Notes: generated by a model from the letters alone, not told the origin. Positions 34,061 to 43,482 are shown, counted from the stretch's first letter. The stretch is 64,000 nt of DNA from Streptomyces sp. NBC_01571 (GCF_026339875.1 NZ_JAPEPZ010000001.1:2232001-2296000), one strand, 5' to 3'. Made by a program: numbers and translations.

Positions 34061-35784
34061 GCGGTGATCTCCTCGGGCCGGAGGGGGAGCTGTATCTCGT
34101 CGTCGTTGGCGACTTCCTGTTCGCCCTTCGTCCTCGCCTCGGCGGACAGCTTGGGGAGGATCTCGCGGGTCAGACGGTCGGCGTACGGGCCGAAAACGCG
34201 CAGGTAGTTCTCGGTGGGCATCTGCCGGAACTGGCGGGCGAAGAAGGCGTCCAGCCGTAGCAAATTCGCGGCGTGGCGCGGTAGGAAGACAGCCAGGGGG
34301 CACAACAGGCAGACCCATGGGCGTGCGGGCCAGGGCTGGCCGACGGGCCCGTGGACGCCGGCCAGCTGGTCGACGCAGGCGGCGGTGAACACGTCCCGTT
34401 CACCGCCGACCAGTTCCCTGATCGCGGCGGCATCCAGTCCGAGCCGCTTCACCTCGTTGGGGAACTCCTCGGCGAACTGGGCTGCTTTCGCGGTCGTCAG
34501 GACGACCGGCGGCAGAGCCTTGCGCAGCACATCCGCCATCCCGTCCTCGATGACCGACTCGACGGCGTCGAGCTGGGCCGGAGTGGTCGGGGTGACGTAG
34601 TGGTCGCCTTCGGTCCGGGGTGTGTGGTTCGGGTCGATGGTGGCCCGGCCGGTCCAGCCTCTCCTGGCGAGCCGCTCTTCGTACGTGGCCCGGATCCGGC
34701 CGCGGTGGACGGCAAGGGGTTTGCCGGTGTCGTCCATGAGGCCCAAGTCCTGGACGAGTACCTGCTGCGGCCGGGCAGTCGGGGCCGTGCCGACGAATCC
34801 CTGCGGCAGAGCAAAGGCGATCCAGAGGCGGTCACGGTACGCGGCGGGAGCGAACCGGCGCAGCGGCGCCGAGAACTCCAGCCACCGCTGCAGAAGGTGC
34901 ACCGCGCGGTCGGCGATGTTCAGGCTCTCCCTCGTCGTTCGTCCCTTGAGGTAGGTCAGCAGGACCGTCGTGTCGCCGGCCCAGTCGATGCCGTCGAGGT
35001 CCAGGCCGTCGATACCGTCGGGGACTACGCCGGAGTAGACGCCGAAGAGGAGCGCGTAGGCGATCTGGACGGATCGGGTGGGGAAGAGCCCTTCCCGGAC
35101 TTTGCCCACGGTGGCGCGGACGGGGTCGACGGAGCGTCTCGGTACGTATCCGCCCACATATTGCTGATATCCGTTCTCGAACGACAGCGGGCCGTCGCGG
35201 AGCATCAACCAGGCAATGTCCTCCTCGCTGTGCCGTCCGCTGACCAGAGGGTCCATGCCCCGCTTGGCCTCGGCCAGCAGGCGTTTGTGGCGGGCCCAGC
35301 TGTCGTCCACGGCCTTGCGGCACGCTGCCTCCAGCCTCTCCCACTCACCGTCGGTGTACGCCTCGTGGGCCTTGGTGACCTGGTTGGCCTGGATCGGAGC
35401 CCCTTCGAGGTAAGTCCGAACGTCCGGGTGCAGCCCACCAGTCACCTGGTCGAAGCCCTTGAGTAGCAGGCGGGTCTCCGACTCCCGAGCACGCGTGCTG
35501 GCCAGCCAGTAGCGCATGAGCACAGGCCGGGTCAGATCCGATGCCGCTCCGGTGAATCCCGCAGCGGCCAGCTTCTTCACCATCTGCCGAAGGGCGACGG
35601 CCCGGTATTCGGCGACCCGCTTTTTGCCGATGGCGCCGGTCGGATGGGTGTTCTCCGCGAGCCCCAGTGCGAGGTCCTGAGCCAGGTGAGGGTTCGGAAG
35701 GCCCTCCAGGTTGGCCGTCCACTCCGTGCCGTCGGGCAGAATGAAGTGGACGGACAACGGGTTCGTGATGACGGTCGCGGGCAT
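34057..35784 (-). CDS. Second recombinase-family protein of the trio (TnpB position)
   Basis: A 575-aa protein read directly after the first recombinase (TGATG overlap). It has a core-binding-like helical N-terminus (VAEYRAVALRQMVKKLAAAG) and a C-terminal domain with VYSGVVPDGIDGLDLDGIDW and RGRIRATYEERLARRGW. The canonical R-HxxR-H-Y set is not obvious to me, so it may act structurally beside the first enzyme, as proposed for partner subunits in recombinase trios. The Cys-containing segment WVCLLCPLAVFLPRH resembles tails of Tn554 TnpB-like proteins. Confidence 0.6.
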   Translation of the reverse strand: MPATVITNPLSVHFILPDGTEWTANLEGLPNPHLAQDLALGLAENTHPTGAIGKKRVAEYRAVALRQMVKKLAAAGFTGAASDLTRPVLMRYWLASTRARESETRLLLKGFDQVTGGLHPDVRTYLEGAPIQANQVTKAHEAYTDGEWERLEAACRKAVDDSWARHKRLLAEAKRGMDPLVSGRHSEEDIAWLMLRDGPLSFENGYQQYVGGYVPRRSVDPVRATVGKVREGLFPTRSVQIAYALLFGVYSGVVPDGIDGLDLDGIDWAGDTTVLLTYLKGRTTRESLNIADRAVHLLQRWLEFSAPLRRFAPAAYRDRLWIAFALPQGFVGTAPTARPQQVLVQDLGLMDDTGKPLAVHRGRIRATYEERLARRGWTGRATIDPNHTPRTEGDHYVTPTTPAQLDAVESVIEDGMADVLRKALPPVVLTTAKAAQFAEEFPNEVKRLGLDAAAIRELVGGERDVFTAACVDQLAGVHGPVGQPWPARPWVCLLCPLAVFLPRHAANLLRLDAFFARQFRQMPTENYLRVFGPYADRLTREILPKLSAEARTKGEQEVANDDEIQLPLRPEEITA

Positions 35785-37238
35785 CAGTCGGTCTCCTCAT
35801 CGCTGAACTCGTCGGCCACTTCGCGCGTCACCGACGGGTCCGGCCCAACAGCTGTGGCCTTGTAGGCTTCGCGGAAGATCCGGTTCACGTCGAGTCGAGC
35901 GATGTAGAGCTCCGTGGACTGGACGCTCCAGTGACCCAGCAGGTCCCGCAAGATCAGCATGGGTTCGTTCTTCAGTAGGTACAGGGCCATCGCCGCGTCG
36001 TCGCCGGTGTCCGAGACCAATGCCGCGGCCCGCTGGTAGTGGCTGGTCATCAGCCACTCCAGGGTCTGCATGGCCATCGAATGACGGAGCCGATGCGGAG
36101 CTACCGTCGGGAAGCGCGGCTCATAGCGCTCGCGGATACGGGCCGAGGTACGGCGGAAGACCGTCGCCCAGTCCACGAACGGCTTGCCCGTGGACTGAAG
36201 GCCCACCAGCGGCGATTGCCCCTCCGGCGTCACCAGGCACAGGCGCTCCTGCGGCCGCAGCTTCCGCCACGACCTGCGCACGCCGTTGAAGTGAGCCCCC
36301 TCCCAGTCCGGGTTCTCTACCAGCAGCGGTGGCCCCAATTTCGCCGGTGGGCGCCACTTGAAGCCCTCTGCTGACGCCGACCGGTCGAGAACGATGTACT
36401 GGTGCATCGCGGCGAGCCGGTCGTAGTGGATCCACGTCGTGCGGTCCTTCTCGCCCTTGGTGATCGCACGTGCGAGGGGAAACAGCACCGGCAGTGTCGT
36501 CGGACGAGGAGGCAACGGTGGCACCTCGTAGATCGTCAGGTGCGTGAACTCCTTCTTCCGTAGCCCGCTGGAGAGGACCAGGCCGCCCATCGCGGAGTTC
36601 CGTGCGCCTTCGCGCGGCCGGCGGTATCGGGTATCTGGCTCTCCGTCCGGCCCCAGCCCCTCCAGGGCGCGAACGAACAGCTCGGAGAAGTCTCGCTCCA
36701 GGTGCTTGATCGTCGTGTGCGGGCGCGGCTGACGCACCTTCGCGAGGTTGCGCTCCACGTCCACCAGCACCCCCTGCGCCATGCGCTTGCCGGCCTGGTA
36801 GGTGAAGGGCACGGTCACGGGGAATCCCGCGTCGCGGGCCCACCGGTAGAAGTACGACAGGATCCCCACATGCAGGTTCCAGGTGGTGTGGTCCCACCGT
36901 GCCTCCAAGGGGCCGGCGAGCCGGTATTGCGCGTACATGCTCAGAGCCGCGCGAAGGACCCTCCGGTCGCCCATGAGGCTGACGCCCCGCTCCTTGAGGA
37001 AGACCATCCAGTCGCGGAGACAACCGGCGTTGTTCTCCCAAGTCCGCTGTGCCGGAGCTCCGTTAAGAGGAAGATCCCGTAGCCACTGGTTCACGTACAC
37101 CGTCGGGCGCGGTGATCCCGGAGCATCCTCGAAGACCAGGTCATCGTCGATCAGGACCGGCATCTGGTCGCGAATGAGCGGCTGATGCGCCAGGGCCCAG
37201 GACTCCCAGCCCACCGGGGAGAAGTTGATCAGGTGCAT
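35784..37238 (-). CDS. First tyrosine recombinase of the trio (TnpA position)
   Basis: A 484-aa protein with a full tyrosine-recombinase active site: Arg in SSGLRKKEFTHL, HxxR in APHRLRHSMAMQTLEW, and LLGHWSVQSTELYIARLD with the last His/Trp and the nucleophilic Tyr. The core-binding domain is ~55-190. The ATG at 37238 lies 104 bp from the right target core, so this is the gene next to the element end and most likely the enzyme that recognises the ends. It reads inward, as tnpA does in Tn554. Confidence 0.85.
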   Translation of the reverse strand: MHLINFSPVGWESWALAHQPLIRDQMPVLIDDDLVFEDAPGSPRPTVYVNQWLRDLPLNGAPAQRTWENNAGCLRDWMVFLKERGVSLMGDRRVLRAALSMYAQYRLAGPLEARWDHTTWNLHVGILSYFYRWARDAGFPVTVPFTYQAGKRMAQGVLVDVERNLAKVRQPRPHTTIKHLERDFSELFVRALEGLGPDGEPDTRYRRPREGARNSAMGGLVLSSGLRKKEFTHLTIYEVPPLPPRPTTLPVLFPLARAITKGEKDRTTWIHYDRLAAMHQYIVLDRSASAEGFKWRPPAKLGPPLLVENPDWEGAHFNGVRRSWRKLRPQERLCLVTPEGQSPLVGLQSTGKPFVDWATVFRRTSARIRERYEPRFPTVAPHRLRHSMAMQTLEWLMTSHYQRAAALVSDTGDDAAMALYLLKNEPMLILRDLLGHWSVQSTELYIARLDVNRIFREAYKATAVGPDPSVTREVADEFSDEETD

Positions 37239-37341
37239 GAGGCGGGACGGTAGGTATCCGACTCGCTCTGATGCAACAGACTGTCCAGTTCACCCCTGGG
37301 TTGCGCGGACACAAAGCAACACGAGCATTAAGCAGCGACTT

Positions 37342-37347
37342 GCGCGT
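37342..37347 (+). repeat. Right target core GCGCGT of the 27-kb element
   Basis: It is the same hexamer, in the same codon phase, as 10471-10476. Immediately inside is GCAGCGACT (37332-37340), the imperfect inverted copy of the left end. Confidence 0.8.
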
Positions 37348-37796
37348 CCTACACCCTGGCCAGGCGGGGCGACCGGGACGGGATGCGTGAGCTCACGGAC
37401 GAGGCCGCCGCGATCGCCACGGAACTCGGCGGCCGCACCATGCTTCGCGACCACGGCGGGGGCTTCAGCCCCCTCACCGTGCAGCTCCACCGGATCAGCG
37501 CCGAAAACCATGCGGGTGATCCTCTGGCCGCGCTTGATGCTGCCCGCAAGATCTCGCTGAAGGCGCTGCCCAGCGTCGAACGTCGCTCTCGCGCCCTCGG
37601 TGACATCGCCGTCACCTACGACCGTCTCGGCCGCCGCAGCGACTGCGTCCGAACCCTCCTGGCGGCGGAACGATGCGCTCCCGAGGAGACCCATGCCCGC
37701 CCAGCGACGAAATCGCTGATCGCGGGCCTGCTGGTCTTCGGGCCCACATCGACCGAGCTACGCGGCCTTGCCGAGCGCAGCGGCGTTCTCGCCTGA
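37342..37796 (+). pseudogene. 3' part of the split helical-repeat regulator gene
   Basis: It encodes SYTLARRGDRDGMRELTDEA to the end (GLAERSGVLA). In-frame stop codons precede it in element DNA, so it cannot be expressed as in the intact gene, though an ATG at 37383 could give a 137-aa fragment. Joined to 9828-10470 across the hexamer it continues GLLVQSA|SYTLARRGDRDG, the pattern of this regulator family. Confidence 0.85.
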
Positions 37797-38154
37797 ATGC
37801 GAAGGTCCTAACCCACTGCGGAGGGCCGAAGGCCGAACCTGATCCACCGGTCGGCCCGGAAGGAGCGCGTCCGGAGAAACCGCCCAGGCCACTGGTGTCG
37901 AGCTACGCGTCCTGCGGGTCGAGGTCGGCTGCCCGGATGATCACGCGCTCGCTTGGGGCCCCGGGGACTCCCCCTGACTCACCGCCCAAGGTGGCTGCCG
38001 CCACCCGCCGCGCTCCGTCGCCCGAGCCGTGGGGACGGCAACCCCGCCCGGGCCGTCGCCGCGCACGGCGTGCTGTTCCTGGGCGCGTTCGCAAGGTCGT
38101 CCAACTACCGTCCATCACGCTCGGCTCCGGCCCGCCGGCCCTGAGCGGTCGGAG
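37797..38154. other. Intergenic, nothing recognised
   Basis: 358 bp between the regulator fragment and the stop of the reductase gene. I see no coding sequence with a credible start and no clear hairpin. Confidence 0.5.
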
Positions 38155-38994
38155 TCAGCGGTCGGGGTTTTGACGCCTGAGGAACTCCCGGGCTCCGCGA
38201 AGGCGGATGGCCAGGCGCTTTTGGGTGGCGCGGCTGTCGAGCTGAACGCAAAGTCCGCCGGGGAGGCCGCTGTCGGCACGTCGACCGGCCGGAAGCAGCG
38301 ATGTGTCAAGGCCATCCCGCTGCGCAATGAGGGTGCCCAGCTCGTGACGGCTCAGGGCGTCCGGGCCGGCGAGGTGGAAGACGCCGGCAGCGTCGGAGCG
38401 GGTGATCTCCCACAGGGCGGCGGCCAGGTCCGTCACGTGGACGGGGCAGCGGATGTCGTCGGTGAACAAGGCACCCCGCCGGGTGCCGTCGGCCAGCGCG
38501 TGCACCAGCTGCTCGTGCTCGGAGTGGCCGTTGCCGATGATCAGGGAGGTGCGGGCGACGGCCGCGTCGGGGCACAGGAGGCGTACTGCGGTCTCGGCTG
38601 CCGCCTTGCCGGCCCCGTACGGGGTGAGCGGGTCCGGAAGACAGGACTCGTCATAGCGGTCGCGGCCCGTGCCGGAGAAAACGGCGTCACTGGAGACGTG
38701 TACCAGGCGGATACCGCGCTCCGCCGCGGTCAGGGCGAGGCGGATGCCGCCTTCGGCGGTGATGGTCCAGTCCGCTCCGCCGCTCGTCACGTTGATCACC
38801 GCGTCCGGAGCCACCGTGGTGAGCACCTCCTCCAGGTGGAGGGGATCGCGAAGGTCGAGATGGTGCCATGCCGCCCCGTCGTAGTCGCCGGGACGGGAAT
38901 GGTACGTGGCGGCCGGGTGACGGCCCGCGGATACCGCCTGGCGTACTAGCTCGCCCCCCAGGAAGCCGCTGCCGCCGATGATCAGCACAGTCAT
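38155..38994 (-). CDS. RmlD-like NAD(P)-dependent sugar-nucleotide reductase (extended SDR)
   Basis: A 279-aa extended SDR: the Rossmann motif IGGSGFLGGELVRQA at the start, D-loop HHLDLRDP, VHVSSDAVFSGTG, and the catalytic YGAGK. It resembles dTDP-4-dehydrorhamnose reductase (RmlD) in length and in the segment DVAAALWEI-like DLAAALWEITRS. No other rml genes are nearby, so the substrate is open. The ATG at 38994 is the natural start. It is convergent with the regulator fragment. Confidence 0.8.
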   Translation of the reverse strand: MTVLIIGGSGFLGGELVRQAVSAGRHPAATYHSRPGDYDGAAWHHLDLRDPLHLEEVLTTVAPDAVINVTSGGADWTITAEGGIRLALTAAERGIRLVHVSSDAVFSGTGRDRYDESCLPDPLTPYGAGKAAAETAVRLLCPDAAVARTSLIIGNGHSEHEQLVHALADGTRRGALFTDDIRCPVHVTDLAAALWEITRSDAAGVFHLAGPDALSRHELGTLIAQRDGLDTSLLPAGRRADSGLPGGLCVQLDSRATQKRLAIRLRGAREFLRRQNPDR

Positions 38995-39146
38995 GCCGCC
39001 TCACGCTACGGGCGAGCGCCACCGCCCAGAGCCGCTTCAGCAGAACTCACGCGTCCCCTGGAGACGGTCGCGGTGTTCAAGCGGACCCTCATGTGACGAG
39101 GCCCTGATTCTGTACGCGGTATGACTGGCAGGTGGGCGGGGTGGTG

Positions 39147-40040
39147 TCAGAAGGCCATGCGGGTGTCGCTTCGTGGGTCCCCGGTTACCAGATGTTCGTC
39201 GTAGAGCCCGTTCTGTGCCGAACGGCGCCAGGGCCGGGCGTAACGGAGGGCCACGTCGATGTCCGGGTCGGTCGAGTCGAGGTCGATGTCCGCGACCACG
39301 AGAGCGGGTTGCCCGTCGGCGGGGCATTGCGCCAACCACCGGCCGCCGGGTGCCACGATCCCGGACGGCACCGTAGCGCTGTACTGGGCTGGGATGGAGT
39401 AGCCGAGCCAGTAGTTGTAGAGCGTTCCGTAGGCCTGGGCGACCCGCGCCCGCGGCGCGTCGTCGACCATCACGGAGAGCAGGACGCAGTCGACGTCCAA
39501 GCGTTCGTACTCAGCGAAGAGCGGCGGGAAGTTCGCCTCGACGCACAGCGCGCAGCCGATCCGGATGCCGTCCACCTCGAAGACCAGAGGCTCGCTGCCC
39601 GGGGTGTACAGGTAGGAGACCTCGGTGTGCGACAGGAAGCGCTTGTCGTACCGCGCGACCAGCTCGCCACGGTCTGAGACGATGAACAGGCTGTTGTGGG
39701 GCCGGTTCGGGGGTGTGAGCGGGTGGATCGACCCGAACGCCGTCCACAGCCGCAGTTCCCCCGCCAGCGCAGCGATCGACTCGGCCTCTTCGCGCAGGAC
39801 GTCCCAAGCGGCACGGCTCCAGTCGGCCGGGGTCAAGCCGCCGTCCGGGGCGGCCGCCATCACGTGCTTGCTCGGGTAGGTGATCGCCCCCTCAGGGAAC
39901 TGCACCAGGCGCGCGCCCGCGCCGACGGCCTCAGCCATCAGGGCCCGGATCTCCTCCCCGGCCGCTCGCAGCGCGCCTCGGTCGGTGGGATCCTCCGGCA
40001 CAGTGCTCTGCGCGACAGCCAGCCGCAATGTCCTCGCCAT
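39147..40040 (-). CDS. Carbon-nitrogen hydrolase (nitrilase superfamily)
   Basis: A 297-aa nitrilase-superfamily protein with the catalytic triad visible: Glu in QFPEGAI, Lys in RYDKRFLSH, Cys in IGCALCVEANFPPLF. It would hydrolyse an amide (aliphatic amidase, carbamoylase or omega-amidase type); the exact branch is not certain. The ATG at 40040 (ARTLRLAVAQST) is where family similarity begins, although the frame is open further upstream. Confidence 0.8.
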   Translation of the reverse strand: MARTLRLAVAQSTVPEDPTDRGALRAAGEEIRALMAEAVGAGARLVQFPEGAITYPSKHVMAAAPDGGLTPADWSRAAWDVLREEAESIAALAGELRLWTAFGSIHPLTPPNRPHNSLFIVSDRGELVARYDKRFLSHTEVSYLYTPGSEPLVFEVDGIRIGCALCVEANFPPLFAEYERLDVDCVLLSVMVDDAPRARVAQAYGTLYNYWLGYSIPAQYSATVPSGIVAPGGRWLAQCPADGQPALVVADIDLDSTDPDIDVALRYARPWRRSAQNGLYDEHLVTGDPRSDTRMAF

Positions 40041-40977
40041 GACGTGGACGCTATGGCATCTCCACCGCCGTGGCGTGAAGCTCCGGCCGGCCCGGCCGGA
40101 TCCGCGCAGTTCCTGTCCGGTTCGCTGGCTGTGACCGGTGAACTGGCACGCCGACCGCAGTGAGGGTCGGCCCACGTCCAGACCGTGACCACGTGCCTCG
40201 TCGACCTTCGGCGCCCCTTTCCACACAAAGTCCCGGCCGTAGACCCGGCGTTCTGGACCGGAGCGGCGCCGGTGGTGCCGCCGGGGTACTCGATGCCGGC
40301 AGATCGTCGTGGACTTGGTGTAGATGACGAGGCAGTCCAGGGGACGGCCAGCGGCAACGTCGATCTTCAAGTTCTCACGAACGGATCGCCGCCGTCGGCT
40401 GACGCGCACCTACGGAGGCCCGGGCGGGTCAGACGTCCGGTGGGCGGCCGGCCCGTGTCAGTCGCCACACCGTGCACCAGGACATCGCCCGCCGCTCCCC
40501 CCGCACCCCCACAAAGCCCCTCGGCGAACCCCCGCAACAGGGCGCGACCACATAGACCCCAAAGGTCACTCCACGGCGCGCCGTGCCCACCAGCATGCGA
40601 CCGAGGCTCACATGCATGGCGAGCTACAGAGATTCGGGAGCCGAGGGATTCAACAGGAGGCCAATAGCGAGGGAGTAGCGACTTAACCCGAAGGACAGAA
40701 GATCTGATTGACGAGTCGATACGCCAGTCGTTAGGCTTTCAGAGTGAGCCTTGATAGGCGAACCGGAGCACCGCTCATGAGGACTTGACACACACCGGGA
40801 ACCGACTCGACATCATCGCTGCAGCACAGCGTCGGCAGTGCCGCAGCTTAAGGTGCGCTCCGCGCTGACACGTGAGGACCAGCCGTCTACAAGTTCGTAC
40901 GAGTTCCTGCGCTCGCTTCATGCCCGGGTGCCTCCCAGCTGACGCAGCACCCCAACAGCCCAAACGGAAGAGGTGCC
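40041..40977. other. Long stretch with no recognised gene, upstream of xis
   Basis: 937 bp between the hydrolase start and the excisionase-like gene. There is a short forward segment (HTVHQDIARRSP near 40450-40490) that could be a broken HTH, and an AT-richer stretch at 40620-40800 that may hold the xis promoter or element end sequences. I cannot support a gene. Confidence 0.4.
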
Positions 40978-41334
40978 ATGACTAGCCCCGAAACGAACCG
41001 CACCGGCGCCGAGCGCAAGGCCATGATCGATGCGGCCATGCGGGCCCTTGAGCAGGGCGAGGTGACGCTCGACCCAGGGGAGGCGGCCCGCGTCATCGGC
41101 TGCGGCGAGAGGTGGCTACGAGATGGGGCCAACCAGCGCGGCTTCCCTCACCACCGCTTCGGCAAATTTCTGCGGTTCAGCCTCCAGGACTGCCGCGAAA
41201 TCCGGGAAATTCATCACAAGATGACCCGGCCGTCGGCACTGGCCAAGGCCCGCCGCCGCAAGGCCACTCCACGTAAGTCCACTGGCAGCGGCCCGGCCAC
41301 GCCGTCCACCGTCCGGTTCAAGCCCGCCGCGTGA
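40978..41334 (+). CDS. xis: Excisionase-like HTH protein
   Basis: A 118-aa basic protein with a MerR-like excisionase helix-turn-helix: LDPGEAARVIGCGERWLRDG followed by FPHHRFGKFLRFSLQDCREI, the wing pattern of actinomycete Xis proteins. The C-terminus is rich in Lys/Arg. The ATG has AGAGG upstream. It precedes the integrase on the same strand by 367 bp, the usual xis-int order of Streptomyces integrative elements. Confidence 0.7.
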   Translation: MTSPETNRTGAERKAMIDAAMRALEQGEVTLDPGEAARVIGCGERWLRDGANQRGFPHHRFGKFLRFSLQDCREIREIHHKMTRPSALAKARRRKATPRKSTGSGPATPSTVRFKPAA

Positions 41335-41701
41335 AGCGATCCGTAAGGGTATGCCGCGACCTGCAGCCTCACCCCCACCTACTTCTCCCAGACGAAGGAA
41401 CGCATAGGTCGGCTCGCTCCGCCGGACCCGCCCTGACGTGAGAAAACTCCCGGACCAGGGCGGGTTTTCCCATGCCCGGCAACCTGTGCGCCACCCCCAC
41501 GCGGCTTGCGTGACCCATCAAGTGGTGGTGTGTCCGTTGCGGACGGTCCGAGTCGCGGGGGTATCCAGGCCGTTCCACGCCAGGCGCCGTGCCGCGTCCA
41601 AGGGGTGCATGCCTGATTCCCGCAGTCCCACACCCCGCGACACTTCTGCCTCATTCAGCTGCCCGAGCTCTGCCCCTACCGCCCAGAAAGAAAGACACCT
41701 G
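41335..41701. other. xis-int spacer with a hairpin
   Basis: 367 bp. GAAAACTCCCG at 41441-41451 and CGGGTTTTC at 41463-41471 can pair (with one bulge) and look like a terminator behind xis. Nothing else is recognised. Confidence 0.4.
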
Positions 41702-43102
41702 ATGCCCTACATCGAGTGGCGCGGCAACTTCTGCCGCGTCCGCTGGAACACCGGCAAGAAGAACGACAAAGGCCGGTGGATCTTCGACAGCAAGGGCGGC
41801 TTCGACACCGAAGAAGAAGCCCTCGAGTACGGCTTGGACCGTGAGTCGGACATCCGCAACGACCGGTACATCAGCCGTCGCGACGGCGCGGTCCTCATGA
41901 CCGAATACGTCAAGACGTGGCAGCAGACTCTCGACGTCGGCCACCTCCGCAAGAGGAACATCGAGTCCATCGTCCGGCTCTACATCGAGCCGCGCTGGGG
42001 CGAGATGGCCGTTGCCGACATCAAGCCATCTCTGTGCCGGGCTTGGGAGATCTGGCTTAAGGAGCAGGACCACATCGGCTACCGCTACCGCGGCGAGATC
42101 CTGCTCATTTTCAGCATGATGATGGACGACGCCGTCGATGACGGTCTCCGGCAGACGTCGCCCGTACAGAAGAAGAAGCGGCGGCGCGGCAAGTACAAGA
42201 AGAAGCCGCGCGAGCGGAAGCGCAACCTGCGCATCGAGGACGTCCACCAGCTCGCCTGCAACGCCCTCTCGTTCTGGGGGTTCCCTGGCTACGTGTACGT
42301 GTGGACGTTTGCCATGACCGGCATGCGGCCCGCTGAGTTGTACGGGCTGCGCCCCGAGTACTGCCACCCCAACTGGCCTGCCTCCGACCCGTTGGACGAT
42401 CCCGACGAGGAGGACCGCGAGGACCGGCACGCCGAAGACCTGGAACGGTACGGCCCCGACCTCATGCCGGCCATCCGCGTGCAGTGGCAGCATCAGCGCC
42501 TTGAAGGAACAGGAAAGCCCGGCCTGTACGTGCCGAAGTACGAGAGCCGGCGCACACTCGTCGTGCCGCCGTTCCTGGCCGAGCTGCTGGAGATGCTGCT
42601 CGCAGGCCGGGAGCCCGAGTGGGTTTTTACCTCAATCAATGACGGCCCGCTCATCAACGCGAACTTCCCCTACCACTACTGGAGGAAGTTCGCTGACGGG
42701 CGCGACGCCAGGGAGGAATTCGAGCGGGTACGGCTCGGGCAGAAGCAGACCGTCGACTCGCGACGTCCCCTGCCGGAGTTGCCGGCCGTGGAGCGCTGGA
42801 AGAACAAGCGGCAGTACCTGATGCGTCACGGACACAAGGAGTGGATCGATGAGGACGGCCACAGCCGCGTCGCCACTGAATCCCGGATGGGCCACGAGCT
42901 GGCCGGCGTCGAGGGGTTGTACTCCAACGTGACACCGGCAATGGAGAAGGCCATCATGAAGACGCTGCAGGCGCGGTGGGAGAACTTCGTGCTCACACTC
43001 CCCGAGGGGTGGGAGCCGCCCCCGTCTCCCAGTCCTCTCCCAGTTGATCTTTCGGGCTGGATGGCGTTGCAGGTCAAGACTGCCAAGGCTAAGTGGTCAT
43101 AG
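41702..43102 (+). CDS. int: Integrase of the uppP-integrating element (tyrosine recombinase)
   Basis: A 466-aa integrase of the AICE/actinophage type: an N-terminal arm-binding part beginning MPYIEWRGNFCRVRW, core-binding domain ~85-175, a basic insert (KKKRRRGKYKKKPRERKRN), then the catalytic domain with Arg in TGMRPAELYGL, LMRHGHKEW (helix with the second His), ESRMGHELAGVEGLYSNVT with the last His and the nucleophilic Tyr. The ATG at 41702 is chosen because similarity starts there; the frame is open for 88 codons more upstream. Its stop lies 3 bp from the uppP fragment, i.e. next to attR. Confidence 0.85.
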   Translation: MPYIEWRGNFCRVRWNTGKKNDKGRWIFDSKGGFDTEEEALEYGLDRESDIRNDRYISRRDGAVLMTEYVKTWQQTLDVGHLRKRNIESIVRLYIEPRWGEMAVADIKPSLCRAWEIWLKEQDHIGYRYRGEILLIFSMMMDDAVDDGLRQTSPVQKKKRRRGKYKKKPRERKRNLRIEDVHQLACNALSFWGFPGYVYVWTFAMTGMRPAELYGLRPEYCHPNWPASDPLDDPDEEDREDRHAEDLERYGPDLMPAIRVQWQHQRLEGTGKPGLYVPKYESRRTLVVPPFLAELLEMLLAGREPEWVFTSINDGPLINANFPYHYWRKFADGRDAREEFERVRLGQKQTVDSRRPLPELPAVERWKNKRQYLMRHGHKEWIDEDGHSRVATESRMGHELAGVEGLYSNVTPAMEKAIMKTLQARWENFVLTLPEGWEPPPSPSPLPVDLSGWMALQVKTAKAKWS

Positions 43103-43104
43103 GT

Positions 43105-43236
43105 TTGTTCATGAAGTTCATCTCCCACAAGAGCTTCATGCCGTTCGTCTGGTACCGGATCGCGCTCGGCATCGTCATCATCGCCCTGGTGGCGGCCGGC
43201 GGACTGAGCCCCCACGCCGCCGAGTCGGCGGGCTGA
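43105..43236 (+). pseudogene. uppP: 3' end of uppP (attR side of the integrative element)
   Basis: Forty-three codons reading LFMKFISHKSFMPFVWYRIA and on to LSPHAAESAG and a TGA: the last transmembrane helix and tail of Streptomyces undecaprenyl-diphosphatase (UppP/BacA). No start or other part of the gene is present. It shows that strand exchange took place in the uppP 3' end; the crossover core should be close to 43105-43125. Confidence 0.8.
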
Positions 43237-43482
43237 CGATTCGGCTTCACGGCGCTTGTCGCGTCACGGGCGTGACGGGCAGCAGGGCGGGCGCCCAGGA
43301 CTCCCGCACGATCCGCGCCCGGTGGCGGGGCGGGGCAGGGCGGCCGGCGTCACCCGTGGCCGTCGGACCGGGTCTGGTCCCGGCCTCCCGCGGCGGCGCC
43401 CCCACGGGCCGTGACGAAGCGCATACGGCATGAGTAGCCGACCGGTAGCGCAGTGTCAGTCCATGCCCCTAGGCTGGTGCGC

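Larger units (their letters stand above)
10471..37341. mobile_element. 26.9-kb Tn554-like element carrying a nickel/cobalt-independence regulon
   Basis: The boundaries are set by a host gene split at the hexamer GCGCGT; removing this interval restores the frame exactly. Three tandem tyrosine-recombinase-family genes begin about 100 bp from the right end and read inward, as tnpABC do in Tn554 and in recombinase-in-trio elements (family knowledge). The cargo is an NCS1 permease, a GNAT, an 83-aa protein, a NiCoT permease, a Fur/Nur-type regulator, sodF, nikABCDE plus a GNAT, and metE. The right third is a collection of older mobile remnants. The third recombinase is frameshifted, so the element may now be fixed. 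Confidence 0.75.
1..43105. mobile_element. Candidate integrative element in uppP (right part only)
   Basis: The integrase gene ends at 43102. Three bases later, in the same orientation, the last ~43 codons of undecaprenyl-diphosphate phosphatase begin and run to a TGA at 43236 with no upstream part of the gene. That is the usual layout of a tyrosine-integrase element beside its attR. An excisionase-like gene lies upstream of the integrase. No 5' part of uppP is found to the left, so the other end (attL) should lie before position 1. The extent is inferred; only the right boundary is seen. No replication or FtsK/Tra transfer genes occur in the window, so whether this is an AICE or a simpler island cannot be decided. 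Confidence 0.5.

Noticed and set aside
37348..43105. Replication or transfer genes of an AICE (RepSA, FtsK/TraB)
   Set aside because: None of the proteins in this stretch fits. The class of the integrative element therefore stays open.
40000..43400. tRNA gene as integration site
   Set aside because: I looked for a tRNA cloverleaf next to the integrase and found none; the uppP 3' end explains the target better.
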